In this document: positions 11,895 through 22,800 of the stretch, in pieces | Layout of the letters: the number at the start of each line of letters is the position of its first letter | Numbering within the stretch: the first letter of the stretch is position 1 | DNA from: Ixodes scapularis | Lineage: Eukaryota > Arthropoda > Arachnida > Ixodida > Ixodidae | Length of the DNA: 64,000 nt | Assembly: GCF_016920785.2 (NCBI RefSeq) | Contig: NW_024609846.1 | Span: 86,995,816 to 87,059,815, forward strand | Reading direction: 5' to 3' | The notes under the pieces: model-generated | Seen by the model: the letters and a program-made list of their open reading frames with translations, nothing else | What the model was told of the DNA's origin: nothing | Databases searched by the model: none | Program-made: the position numbers and the translations under genes

Positions 11895-13258
11895 CTACTT
11901 GTTCCAAGAGTGGACGAGAGGTAATGTGAAGCCAATTCGGGTAATGCCTGCTCGTGCGAGCGGGTGCTCCAGTGTGGCCAGAAAGGTACGTAGTTGCGTC
12001 GCAAGGGTGTACACCGCGGATCCTAGTCCTTGAGTTTCAGCATTATTGTCGGAGCCTTGGGTACGAGATTGGTACGTTGTGTCTCTAGCCCTTTGAGCAG
12101 AAGTGTTTATCACCCTTGCGAAGTTGTCCTGGCGTTGCCGCGGTGATGTTTCGGGTCCAACGCTAGTTGATGCGGACGTGGACGCAGCTGACTGACGTGG
12201 AAGAGCAGGAAAGTGATCGTCGTCTAGTGGCGGCATCATAGCATCCTCCACTTTCTCATTTTGGCTCTTCCTGGAAGATGGATTCAGAGTTCAAGCAGTT
12301 TTGTTCTTGTTGTCGGAAAGGAAAGCTGATTTCGCTAGTGGGTATCTGACCTTGTGGGTTTGACGATAGCTCGATACAGCTGCTTCCGTTTTATAAAAGC
12401 GACAGCTTCGAGAGGTCGCCTCATGCTTTCTTTTGCAGTTGACGCACCTAGGTTGGTCGGCTTGGCAGTCGATGCGGTCGTGAGTGCCGCCACAGCGTCT
12501 GCAACGTTGCACATGGGGGCATGCGGTCTGAATGTGCCCGAACCGCCGACATTTGTGGCACTGTCGTGGTTTGCCGGTGTACTGCAGTACTCTGAAGCGT
12601 ATATGCCCCACAACGACGTGTTCTGGCATGGTCTCGGTTGCAAAGACAAGTTTCACCGTTTCTGAAGCTCCTAGCCTTTTGACTAGGATGACTGGCGTAG
12701 TTACGCTTATAGCCTTTTTGAGGTCGCTTTCTGTGATGTCCTTGTCTACGTCACGAATGATTCCTACGGCCGAAGATCGTGGGTGAGCTTCGTAGGTCTG
12801 GACTTTGATCACTAATAGGATTGTTAAAGTAAGGATCGTTTGCATGGAGCTGTTGTCCCGCATGTCAATTGCAAGGAGGTTCAGTCTGTAGTTAGGTCGA
12901 ATTTCAATCACTCCATGGGGTGTGATGGAATCTAGCTCTTGAGATAGGGTTAGAGGGTTAAGCTTCGCGATGAGCTTTGTCGGGTCTTGGGGTTTGACGA
13001 TGACCGTCCGGTTCTCACGATGGGCATCAATGATGGTGGCTTCACTTGAAGCAGAGCCCCCGGAGAGGTGGCGTCGCTTCCTAAAGTTGAGGGTCCAGCC
13101 AGAACTCTCTTTTTCTGCGTCATCTATATCGTTGTCATCGAAGCTCTCAGAGCCGGGGGTGGATTCGATTATGGTTGCGTCGCTCGGAGTACGGGCTTCG
13201 TTCAGGGTGACTGCCCAAGAGGTTTTGCGAACGCTCCCAGGGGGGTTGTAGTTTAAAT
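11895..13258 (-). pseudogene. I-type LINE ORF1 with three zinc knuckles, frameshifted
   Basis: An open minus-strand frame runs from about 13258 to 12291 without an ATG, so it starts inside the ORF. It ends with a cluster of Cys/His knuckles (CHKCRRFGHIQTAC, CRRCGGTHDRIDC, CVNCKRKHEATSRSC). Such knuckles bind nucleic acid in the ORF1 ribonucleoprotein of I-type elements. After a stop at 12291 the likely C-terminal tail (FPALPRQSAAS onward) continues in another frame from 12251 to 11895. That indicates a frameshift near 12280. Confidence 0.8.
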
Positions 13259-13629
13259 TACCAAAATAATAGTAAAAAATTGATTTACTTGCAGAGGTGA
13301 GGAATCAAGCATCCGTTTAGGTGCGTCGTCGTCGTCCTCCGCCTTGCGTCACTCAGCTTGTCCTGGTATCTTGTTTTTTCGGAGTTTTTCAAAACGGGAT
13401 GAAAAATTATGAACGGACTGACCCGACTTACAACATTAGAGCAGTCTTGTTGCATTACGACAGGCTCTCTTCAAGCATCTTGCATAGTTGAGCTTGTACT
13501 GGTCCGTTTTTATTTTCGGTTTCTTTTAAAAAGTGGGCTCTAAGCCACTGGACCTAACCCATTCATAATTTGCGGAAGCGGAGAAGTGGAAATGCGACAA
13601 AAGGAAAGATTCGCCCGCGTTATTTGAGG
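13259..13629. other. Non-coding flank of the LINE
   Basis: No gene was seen. The sequence includes a short CGTCGTCGTC run near 13324 and otherwise unique-looking DNA. Confidence 0.4.
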
Positions 13630-13699
13630 CCTCGAAGATACAAAATCGCCCCCCCCCCCCCCTCCTCCCCCCACCCCGCCGCCGCCGCTGCTGCTGCCC
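13630..13699. repeat. Poly-C/CCG low-complexity tract
   Basis: A run of cytosines broken by CTCCTCCCCC is followed by CCGCCGCCGCTGCTGCTGC. In the reverse frame it produces an artefactual glycine-rich reading frame. Confidence 0.85.
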
Positions 13700-13879
13700 T
13701 TGGGAACACCGGATAATGAGCATATCCCGGGTTGTCCCACCCTAAGATGCAGCAATAAAAGGAGTCCCCCGTCGTCGAGATGGCAGAGTGGGAGAGGGAG
13801 AAATCGGAAGGGTGGCGAGAAGGATTTTCCTCCTTGTTGGAAAAAGTTTTTGTAGGTCGGTTTTTAAAAGTTCACTTGG

Positions 13880-14446
13880 TTTATTGACTCTCCACCAGCG
13901 AAGATATCTCGCAAGGTTATCCCATTTTCATAAACTCTATCATATATAGTTCCTCATATTTCCGTCAAAGCAACATTCTTTCACCGGCTCGCCTTTCCCC
14001 TTGTCATGATCATTGTTACAAAGTTCACATTCCATTTGCAAGAACTAATCTGTTCAAATATTCCCCGTTCGTACAAGCGGCGACCGAATGGAATGAGTTG
14101 GCAAGCGAAATTGCGACAACCACTGATCATTATACATTTATGCTGTTATCGCGTGAATCTTTGGCTTAAATGAATCCTATATTGCCCTGTATGTTTTTGA
14201 CTCGCTCGCTGGCAGTCTATTGCTTTGTTTTTTCTAGCACGTCGGCTGCTCCAATGATGTGAGTGCGTGTGTGGCCTTTTTGTTATGCAGTGTCTTCCCG
14301 TCATGGTTCTGTTTAGCGTGACACGATGTTTCTTATTTTTTATTTTTTTATTGTGAAATTTTGTATGATTATGTAACAGTTTATATGACACCCCCCTCTA
14401 TGTCATGCTCTTTTGGAGCCTTTAGAGGTATGTAAATAAATACAGG
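13880..14446 (+). pseudogene. 3' end of a CR1/L2-type LINE
   Basis: The plus strand encodes the last residues of a non-LTR RT, with VQAATEWNELASEIATTTDH before a stop at about 14169. This matches the usual 'F.P....WN.LP..I' end of CR1/L2/Jockey proteins. About 270 bp of 3' UTR follow, finishing with GTATGTAAATAAATAC, a short AT-rich terminal tail of the kind seen at LINE 3' ends. It is a 5'-truncated insertion. Its upstream limit is uncertain. Confidence 0.65.
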
Positions 14447-15035
14447 CTTTTTTTAGAGTGTAGAAAGCGCAGACTCTGGTCCAATCAAAATACGCTTCAA
14501 CACAATCTGAGAAACTCTGACGTGTTCTATTTTTTTCTTCCGTGTTTAAACATATAAAAGTACCGCTACAATAAGCACTAAACAAATGTTGGCGTGTCCT
14601 CGTCTTGCATGCCCACACTTTAGCTCAGCTCGTTTCGCGGAAATAAGCTTTTGTCCTTGTTAAAAGAAATGGTTGGTTCATAGGTGTACTATGCTGCATA
14701 AAATTCCTTAGAACTACGTGTGTGTGGCACAGGAAGTGAGATGGGAAGGGGAGGGTGAGGAAGTAAAGCTTTGCCGAGTCACGCTTGAGAGTCGCTTGAA
14801 CTGCCCGTGCCGCAGAGGACGGGCAGTTCAGAGCGATGAGCGAAGATTATTGAATCACGGCTGCCGGAGCGGCGCCTATCGCCGTTTCATTCAGACAGGA
14901 GCGCTTCGCGTTGAAGCGAGCGAACAAGCAGGCAGCAGATAAGAAATTGCTGCAGGAACCACTATTGTAAAAGTGCTTGTGGTCAGGCTAGTTAGTGATC
15001 ATTGTTCGTCTTTTTAGAGCCTTTAACCATATTTC
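14447..15035. other. Non-coding DNA with one hairpin
   Basis: No gene was found. A hairpin (CTTGAACTGCCCGT against ACGGGCAGTTCAG) lies at 14796-14832. A word resembling the satellite flank (GCAGGAACCACTATTG) occurs at 14951. Confidence 0.4.
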
Positions 15036-15545
15036 AAAACCACTATTGTTGGTTGGCTATGAATTGCGACAGCACTCGTCTAGGACAACCTCAGGGACGA
15101 CATCTAAAAAGACGTCGAGGACGACGTCCTAGAGGTAGTTTTAGGCGTCGCCCTTGAGGTTGTTCCAGACGAGTGCTGTCGTCCGATAGGACGTCGTCCT
15201 CGATGTCGTCTTAGACGTCGTCCTTGAGGCTGTCCTAGACGAGTGCTGTTGTCCTATAGGACAACAACACTCGTCTTGGATGTCATTTTATAGGACGGCA
15301 TCCAAGACATCTAGGACAACCTCTAGGGTGATCTCAAGGACTACCTCTATGACGACTTCTACGACGACGTCGATGACGACGTCTCGATCGCCCTCCAGGG
15401 CGATCTTAAGGAAGCCCTCTAGGACGGCACCTATGACGGCATCGAGAACGACGTTGATAATGACGTCCTAGAGGACGTCTAGGACGGCCTCAAGGACGAC
15501 GTTTAGGACGACCTCTAGGACGACGCCGAGGACGAAGACGAGGTT
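15036..15545. repeat. GACGTCGTCC-type degenerate satellite, copy 1
   Basis: About 470 bp are built from variants of AGGACGACGTC and its complement (CTAGGACGACCTC, GACGTCGTCCTTGAGG). The first half has the strand-reversed words and the second half the forward ones, so the array is partly self-complementary. It is preceded by AACCACTATTGTTGGTTGGC, also found just before the related array at 57440. The shared flank shows the array is carried by a dispersed element and did not arise twice independently. Confidence 0.8.
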
Positions 15546-16942
15546 ATCAGTTAATTCCAACAGGGCGCGAATGTGAGGGAGTGTGAGAGTGTGAGCTGCG
15601 CGGCTCTCGGCAGCAGGCACGGCGCACCGGCGCGGCGGTGCAAAGGGTTTCACATGCAGCGATTTCGCGGCCGAAATTGCTGCTGTTAGCGGCGTGGCGG
15701 CACAGATCGCAAGGTTTCATTTCACATGAGCGTTTTCTGCCATTGAGATGGCCGATGTTGCTTGCAGCAAACAGGTGCGCACAGTCGGTTACAGCGGCTT
15801 CTAACAAAATGTTAATGCCTCAGTTTTCAGCTTCCCTTCTAATTTTACCTTAATTAAACAATAAAAGCGTTTAAAATACTATCTAAACCTTGATCTTATT
15901 TGATTACGTTTTTTTTTTTTTCAAACTTTGTTGCCGCGGAGGATAAAACCTCGGAACATCCTCGGCAGCTTCACGGGCATAGCCTTCCACGGATGTAAAG
16001 ATTCCAACTGATATGGCTGATTCCAACCTCCTGGGCCCGTTTTCTCGAACGCGAACCGTGGTTTAAAGTTAACTATTGTCCCTAGAAGAGGGAATTCTAG
16101 GTCACGTGATTTGGAGAGCAGGAGCGCCGACGGAGGAGCAGTACCTAGAAGCAAAATGGCCGTTGCGTCGCTCAACGAGGGCTAATAATTCTGCTTGGTT
16201 CTGCTGAACATTCATTTCGATCCGGCTGTCATTTTAATGACGCACCATCAACCTATTAGCGCGTCAAGCAAAGCGGTAGTTCAGAGGGACTACTAAACTA
16301 ACCGACGGCAGCATTCCGCGAACGCATCACTCTTCAGCAGTCCGTGATCCAAGACATATGACGGTACATAAGCCTTGCAAGTGTTCTTATGGTGAGTAAA
16401 AAAATTTTTGCGAACAAGTGTTGGTATATATTTGTTCTAACACGTTTAATTTGTTACACTATGCATGCCAACTCGTGAGCAGCGATTACTTTGCGGAGAA
16501 GGGGGTTATCCACGATAAAGTCTTCGTTCCTGGTGAACAGCTGGGACATTGAACTGTTTTTTTTTTTTGTTCGCAGTGCGCCGACAGTATGCCGACAGCA
16601 TCGAGGTTTCTACATATCCCCGGTGGCCAGCGACTCAACAGTGACAAGAAGCTTAGTTTCTCGTCACCGGTGGATCGGTTGGGCAAATGGAAGAGAGGGC
16701 AAACAGTTGAGATCAGCAGGAATCGCAGAAACGTGCGTTGCAAGGAACAAAAACGAGACTACAACACCGGCGTTGCCAGACTGGAAGGAACACGGGAAAG
16801 TTATGCGTTGTTTATGGCGAAACATATTGAAGGAAATGTTTTTTTAGATTTTCGAATATTCGTCGACAAACTATGGCATAGTAGCTAAAATTTCTTCGTA
16901 CCATCGGAAGCAAATAAATTGGTCTTCAAGTACAACATTACT
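15546..16942. other. Non-coding DNA, possibly an old dispersed repeat
   Basis: No supportable gene was found. The stretch 15985-16115, read on the minus strand, resembles 23590-23680 on the plus strand (a shared word pattern around CGAGAAAAC followed by GGCCC). This suggests an old dispersed repeat. The remainder shows no recognisable motif. Confidence 0.35.
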
Positions 16943-16946
16943 ATAT

Positions 16947-17037
16947 TGTGGTGGAGGAAGAAGAAGTCAGTTCGTCAGAGACCGCCATCGTTCAGTCAAC
17001 TATCACCCCATTAAATCAACCCTTCTCAAGTCTCACA
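16947..17037 (+). repeat. 5' LTR of Gypsy element 1
   Basis: The 91-bp repeat starts TGTGGTGGAGGAAG and ends CAAGTCTCACA. It matches 23328-23415 except for one extra AAG and one G/C change. A PBS-like TGGTGGAGGTGC begins 3 bp downstream at 17041. LTRs this short are at the low end for Gypsy elements. Confidence 0.9.
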
Positions 17038-17117
17038 GGTTGGTGGAGGTGCGAACAACTTCCTCACCTCTCGCTAACATCCTGGAGCTTCGCAGTGGCC
17101 GAACTGCGCGACTTACC

Positions 17118-18398
17118 ATGCCCGAAGAAAATAGGAACGACACCGACCAACCCATCACGCAGCGGACCACCCCTGCCATCACTGTGAAACACCGCCTGCG
17201 CGATCCTCCAACATTCTCAGGAACTTCAGATGAGGACGTCGATGACTGGCTTAAAAACTATGAACGGGTGAGTCACCACAACAACTGGGACGATTCCTTC
17301 AAACTGGCAAACGTCGTGTTTTTTCTGAAAGCCACGGCGCTCCGTTGGTTCGACAACCACGAGGACACCATAAACTCCTGGGATGGGTTCAAGGCCCCGT
17401 TTGCCGAAGCGTTCGGCAAACCAGAACATCGCAAACAGCAGGCCAGGGACCAATTGCTCCGACGCTACCAAATTAAAGACGAGTCCGCTACCGCTTACAT
17501 TGAGGATGTTCTACGCCTCTGCCGGCGAGTAGACCCCCAGATGACCGAGGACGACAAGGTCCGTCATTTGCTGAAAGGACTGTCATACGAGCTTTTTTCG
17601 ATCGTCGCCCCGAAGTCCCCTGCAACCGTCACCATCCTTGTTGCGGAATGCAGAAAATATGAGGAACTCGACGGCGCACGAATTTTAAAACGCCCTTTTG
17701 ACCGCCTTCCCGAAGTGGCCCACAGCATTCCAATGGACAACAGTCTTACTACCTTGATACGCACCATCATTCGCGAGGAGCTGCAAGAATTTAAGGCGCA
17801 GCTACGGACAGCTCACGATGGTCTGCAGTCCCACGGAGAACTCCAAAGTCTTCGAACTACAATCCAGAACGAGATGCGTGCTGCATTGCACCCCTTGACG
17901 ACCACGTCACCTGCTTACTCGCCAGCGGCACCCGCAGTCACCTCGCTGTGCGCCTACCAGACGTTCCCCACTACGCACCCGCCAGCTCAACGAAATCAAC
18001 CGCGTCGCAGAACAGACATCTGGAGGACCGAGGACCAGCAACCTATATGCTACTATTGCCATACACCTGGCCACATCCTGCGCTACTGCCGTCGGCGGCT
18101 GCATGACGCTGGCTATCACCGTTCTACATTCGGCCGTACTCTCCGCACTGACGGTCCTGACGACAGCGCCGTATTTCCGGAAAGCCGAACCACCGACGGC
18201 CCTACGCTCCCTCGCCTCCCAACACGCCGTTCACCGACCTATGAAGACAACGACCGTCCCTCCACTCGCCGCTCCCAGAGTCCCGTCTTCACATCCCAAA
18301 GCCGCCGTGGCCGATCCTTGTCCCCGTATCCAATTCGTCGCCGCTCTATATCGCCCCTCAACGACGCCGCACCATCGACTTCGCCGCCGTCAAACTGA
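17118..18398 (+). CDS. gag: Gag polyprotein of Gypsy element 1
   Basis: This is the structural protein that would form the retrotransposon particle and bind its RNA. The frame is open from 17040, and I place the start at the first ATG (17118, context TACCATGC), giving about 426 aa. The capsid-like part has FSGTSDEDVDDWLKNYERVS and LKATALRWFDNHEDT, the usual retrotransposon-gag pattern. A single zinc knuckle, CYYCHTPGHILRYC, sits near 18045-18090. It is followed by an Arg/Ser/Pro-rich tail ending at 18398. The protease reading frame starts by a -1 shift around this stop, consistent with programmed gag-pol frameshifting. No strong slippery heptamer is obvious, so a mutational shift is also possible. 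Confidence 0.85.
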   Translation: MPEENRNDTDQPITQRTTPAITVKHRLRDPPTFSGTSDEDVDDWLKNYERVSHHNNWDDSFKLANVVFFLKATALRWFDNHEDTINSWDGFKAPFAEAFGKPEHRKQQARDQLLRRYQIKDESATAYIEDVLRLCRRVDPQMTEDDKVRHLLKGLSYELFSIVAPKSPATVTILVAECRKYEELDGARILKRPFDRLPEVAHSIPMDNSLTTLIRTIIREELQEFKAQLRTAHDGLQSHGELQSLRTTIQNEMRAALHPLTTTSPAYSPAAPAVTSLCAYQTFPTTHPPAQRNQPRRRTDIWRTEDQQPICYYCHTPGHILRYCRRRLHDAGYHRSTFGRTLRTDGPDDSAVFPESRTTDGPTLPRLPTRRSPTYEDNDRPSTRRSQSPVFTSQSRRGRSLSPYPIRRRSISPLNDAAPSTSPPSN

Positions 18399-18616
18399 AG
18401 AGAGCAGCCTGCATCGACACCGGAGGTCAGGCTGCACTTACACGATACGCCGCATATCCTCCTGCCGTAACACCGTCGACTATTACAGTGGAGATCGGAG
18501 GACACAAATTTAACGCGTTAGTCGACACCGGAGCTTCTAAGTCGTGTTTATCAGAGCGTGTTCGCTCTCACTTGCATCGGGTGCCCACCATACCTCGGCA
18601 AACATCACTCATGAGG
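18395..18616 (+). pseudogene. Aspartic protease, N-terminal part, cut by insert
   Basis: In the -1 frame relative to gag, the sequence encodes a retropepsin start with ITVEIGGHKFNALVDTGASK, where D-T-G is the catalytic triplet. It is open up to 18616, where the GTGAGGG-type insert begins. The expected C-terminal half, ending ILGWDFL, is on the far side near 20055. The two halves are not in the same frame across the 1264-bp insert. Confidence 0.85.
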
Positions 18617-19880
18617 GCCCTCACTCACCCTCACTCACCCTCATCTTCACAGGTGAGGTGAGGGTGAGTGAGCTTCTGAACCAGGAAAATTCATGAGTGT
18701 GAGGGTGAGTGAGGGTGAGTGAGGGTGAGTGAGGGTGAGTGAGGGTGAGTGAGGGTGAGTGAGGGCCGTGAGGGCCGTGAGGGCCGTGAGGGCCGTGAGG
18801 GCCGTGAGGGCGGTGAGGGCCGTGAGGGCCGTGAGGGCGGTGAGGGCCGTGAGGGTGGTGAGGGCCGTGAGGGCCGTGAGGGCCATGCAACTCGGAGCAA
18901 TTCGAATGCGTTTGAAGCGGCTGCATCCAATCAGGGACGCAAAATTTTCACGTGATACCTCTTGCGGTGATGATGACACCGAAAGACTTGGTTCTGGTTT
19001 GAAATCGATCGTTTTTTTTTGAAATAAACTGTTTCAGAAAGGTGCATTAGTATTCTTAACGAGATTTAAATGCATAAAAACACGTTTATAACGCGTAATT
19101 GTGTCTAAATAGTGCAAGAAAAATAAAATTTTATGATGACGATGGCAAATTGCAGCAATTGGTTGCTGCGTGTGATCGCGGGCGGCCCGTGTTGCTGGTG
19201 TTGCGACGTAAAGTTTCTGGGCGAAATAGCCCTATCTGAAGCTGGCCTGAGTGGCGTGAGGGCCATCAGTGCGTGAGGGGCGTGAGGGGTGTGAGGGCCG
19301 CAAGGGCGGTGAGGCGCGCGAGGGCGGTGAGTGGCGTGAGGGCGGTGAGTGGCGTGAGTGGCGTGAGGGCCGTGAGGGCGGTGAGGGCCGTGAGGGCGGT
19401 GAGGGCCGTGAGGGCGGTGAGGGCGGTGAGGGCGGTGAGGGGCGTGAGGGCTATGAGTGCGTGAGGGCCGTGAGTGCGTGAGGGCCGTGAGGGCGGTGAG
19501 GGCCGTGAGGGCCGTGAGGGCCGTGAGGGCCGTGAGGGCGGTGACGGCGGTGAGGGCCGTGAGGGCGGTGAGGGCCGTGAGGGCCGTGAGGGTGGTGAGG
19601 GCCGTGAGGGCGGTGAGGGCGGTGAGTGGCGTAAGGGCCATGAGTGAGTGAGGGGCGTGAGGGCCGTGAGGGCGGTGAGGGCCGTGAGGGCCGTGAGGGC
19701 CGTGAGGGCGGTGAGTGCGTGAGGGCCGTGAGGTTCAGTGAGGGTGAGTGAAGGGCTGAAGGTGAGTGTGACTGTGAGGGTGAGGGTGAGTGAGGGGCTG
19801 AAGGTGAGTGTAGCTGTGAGGGTGAGGGTGAGTGAGGGGCTTAGGTAAGTGTGGCTGTGAGGGTGAGGGTGAGTGAGGGC
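18617..19880. mobile_element. Minisatellite-bearing segment with inverted termini
   Basis: The segment begins GCCCTCACTCACCCTCAC and ends with the exact complement GTGAGGGTGAGTGAGGGC. Inside are two arrays of GTGAGGGC/GTGAGGGT units (18652-18885 and 19250-19880) separated by about 360 bp of non-repeated, AT-rich sequence. The orientation flips near 18650 (CTTCACAGGTGAGG), so the left tip is the reverse strand of the same unit. Matching inverted ends and a unique core suggest a non-autonomous element, but no target duplication is visible. An alternative is expansion and recombination of a simple repeat. The many ORFs across it (Arg-Ala-Val or His-Pro repeats) are artefacts. Confidence 0.6.
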
Positions 19881-22800
19881 GACCTAAAATGCCGACCTCT
19901 GGTGCCCACACCTCCAACCGCCAGACACTTGCTGCGTATGGGAAACGGTGACCTTGTTCAACCGCTTGGTTATTGTACCCTTCCTATACGCATTGGTCAA
20001 AGTCATCACACCGTAATATTTACAGTGCTCACCAGCTGCATCGCCGATGTCATCCTAGGATGGGACTTTTTGTCGTCCGCTGACGCATTTATTAATTGTG
20101 CTAGCCGTGAACTTCACCTGACGGATTCTGACTATGCCCACCCTCCCCTCAATTCGACTCTCGCTGTCCTCCAACTTGAAGAGGATTTGGTCCTACCACC
20201 GAAGACAGCCGTTGCAGCTGTCCTTATCCCATGCAAGACTCTCGAAACATCATTCGGTCTTATCGAGCCACTTCCCACTACCTTTGTCCAAAAAGGTGTT
20301 GTAATTCCCTATTCTCTTGCATCAGTAACAAAAGGCAAACTTCATGTATGGATCACTAACGCCTCGTCCCAGCCCCAAATCCTTCCTCGTCATAGCCGTA
20401 TTGCTAACTTTAACGCCCATACAGAAGACAATTTCACGGCGCTGTCTAACACAAGATTAAGTCCTGCTCCCACGATCTCCACCGATTTCTCTCAACAAAT
20501 CGCAAGCATGATAGACTCGAACCTGGCGACACAAGAGCAGAGAACCTTAGCTCAACTCCTTACGCAGTACTGTCACACGTTTGACTTCGGCACAGATACA
20601 CTGCCACGTACACCAATTGTACAGCATCACATTGACACTGGCGACTCACCACCCGTTCGGAGTAGACCATACAGGGTTGCCGCCGCTGAACGTCGAATCA
20701 TTCAACAACAGATCGATGACATGCTTAAGAAAAACGTTATTGAGCCATCATCCAGCCCGTGGTCCTCTCCGGTTGTGCTAGTAAAAAAGAAAGACGGCTC
20801 CTGGCGCTTTTGTGTCGATTATCGCAAACTCAACAAAGTCACCCGAAAAGATGTCTATCCGCTACCCAGAATTGATGACACGCTCGATACTCTACAAGGC
20901 TCCTCTTATTTCTCATCAATGGACCTGCGCAGTGGCTATTGGCAAATTCCGCTTGCCGATACCGATAAACCCAAGACTGCTTTCATCACATCCCAAGGTC
21001 TTTATCAATTCACCGTAATGCCGTTCGGCCTTTGTAATGCACCTGCGACCTTCGAGCGCACGATGGACTCCTTGCTGAGAGGACTCACGTGGAACATATG
21101 CTAGTGTTATCTTGATGATGTTGTCGTCTTTTCAACCACGTTCACCGACCACTTACAAAGGCTCCGCCAGGTCCTTGACTGCTTCCGTGCCGCTGGGTTG
21201 CAACTAAACTCCAAGAAGTGCACTTTTGGCGCCCGCGAAATTCGTGTTTTGGGTCATCTCGTTAATTCTGAGGGAGTACGCCCGGATCCTGAGAAAATAC
21301 AGGCAGTATCCAAATTTCCAGTCCCGAAAAAAGTAAAAGATGTACAGATATTTCTGGGTCTATGCACATATTTTCGCAAGTTTATACGGGCTTTCTCAGA
21401 TATTGCCGAACCACTTAACCAGCTGCTCCGTACTGGGGTTCCCTTCAACTGGACTCTGGCCCAGCAGGATTCTTTTGCCACACTCAAGAAAACTCTAACA
21501 TCCGCTCCTATCCTCGGTCATTTCATTGAAGGTGCGGATACTGAAATAAGAACAGACGCCAGCGGCCATGGCATCGGCGCTGTCCTCGCTCAGGTCATCA
21601 ACGACAGGCAGCGCGTCATCGCATATGCAAGCCTCACTCTTACCAAGTCTGAAAGAAACTTTTCTACCACAGAAAAAGAGTGTTTGGCCGTCATTTGGGC
21701 AATCTCAAAGTTTCGGCCATACCTCTACGGCTCCTCCCTAGCATAGCTAGCATAGTGCATGGTGGTCTGTTACTATCCTTCCGGATAGTAACAGACCACC
21801 ATGCACTATGCTGGCTAGCTACCCTCAAGGATCCCTCGGGACGACTTGGCCGATGGTCGTTGAAACTACAGGGATTCGATTTTACAGTTGTATACAAATC
21901 AGGCAGAAAACATCTCGATGCTGACAGTTTATCCCGATGTCCACTTCCTACTAGCACACCTGGTCCGAAGCATTCCTTTACACTCGATATTACTGCCACG
22001 GCCACGCTAGATACCGTCAATATACACTCCTGTCAGCTGGAAGATGGTGCACTAAGACCACTAATTCTCTATCTTCGAGGAATCAGCACGCCTTCCACCA
22101 CCCCGCGCATCAAGCGTCGCGCCCGGTTCTTCCAACTTCACAAAGGCGTCCTCTACAGAAGAAATTATGAGCCACAAGGACGACCTTGGCTACTCGTCGT
22201 CCCCCGCCGTCTCCAAAAAGAAATCATTAAAGCAAATCACGATGACCCAACCTCTAGTCATCTGGGATTCGCTAAGACGTACTTCAGAACACGCACAAAA
22301 TACTTCTGGAATGGTATGCACCGCTCAATTAACAAATATGTCAGGGCATGTCACCAGTGCCAGACGAAGAAAAAAAACCTCGACCAAGCCTGCTGGAGTC
22401 CTGAGACCCATTCCACCGCCAAATCATCCCTTTGAACGCCTTGGTATCGATTTCTTAGGTCCTTTTCCCTGCTCGGCACAGAACCACCGATGGATAATAG
22501 TGGCCATCGATTACTTTACCCGATACGCTGAAACTAAAGCAGTGTCAGCCGCTACAGCTTCTGAAGTTGATGACTTCTTCCTGCACTCCATCCTGCTACG
22601 GCACGGAGCCCCGCAAGCCATAATTACCGACCGTGGCACTCCCTTCGTCGCAAAAGTCCTCAATGAGCTTTGTAGCCTCACGAGCACTGTCCATCATATC
22701 ACAAGCGCTTACCACCCTCAAACCAACGGCCTCGTCGAACGCCTAAATCATACATTGACCGACATGATCTCGATGTACATCGCAGAGGACCACGACAATT

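Larger units (their letters stand above)
7775..13258 (-). mobile_element. I-superfamily LINE with RNase H, decayed, copy 1
   Basis: The minus strand reads, 5' to 3': an ORF1 with gag-like zinc knuckles (about 13258-11895), an apurinic-type endonuclease (11812-10891), reverse transcriptase (11066-9488), RNase H (about 9050-8600), a C-terminal Cys/His motif (8542-8195) and a 3' UTR ending near 7775 with AATAAA-like signals. An RNase H domain after the RT together with a CCHC ORF1 points to the I superfamily. Many frame changes and stops make it non-autonomous. The open ORF1 frame reaches about 13258 with no ATG, so the 5' end is truncated. A target duplication could not be identified. Confidence 0.85.

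Noticed and set aside
13526..13755. Glycine/arginine-rich minus-strand ORFs
   Set aside because: They are produced by the CCG/poly-C tract.
18621..19651. Long ORFs of His-Pro-Gly, Leu-Thr-Ala or Arg-Ala-Val repeats
   Set aside because: They are translations of the GTGAGGGC minisatellite in several frames and strands at once.
18650..19880. CRISPR-like regular array
   Set aside because: Units are contiguous short repeats without unique spacers, and the genome is eukaryotic.
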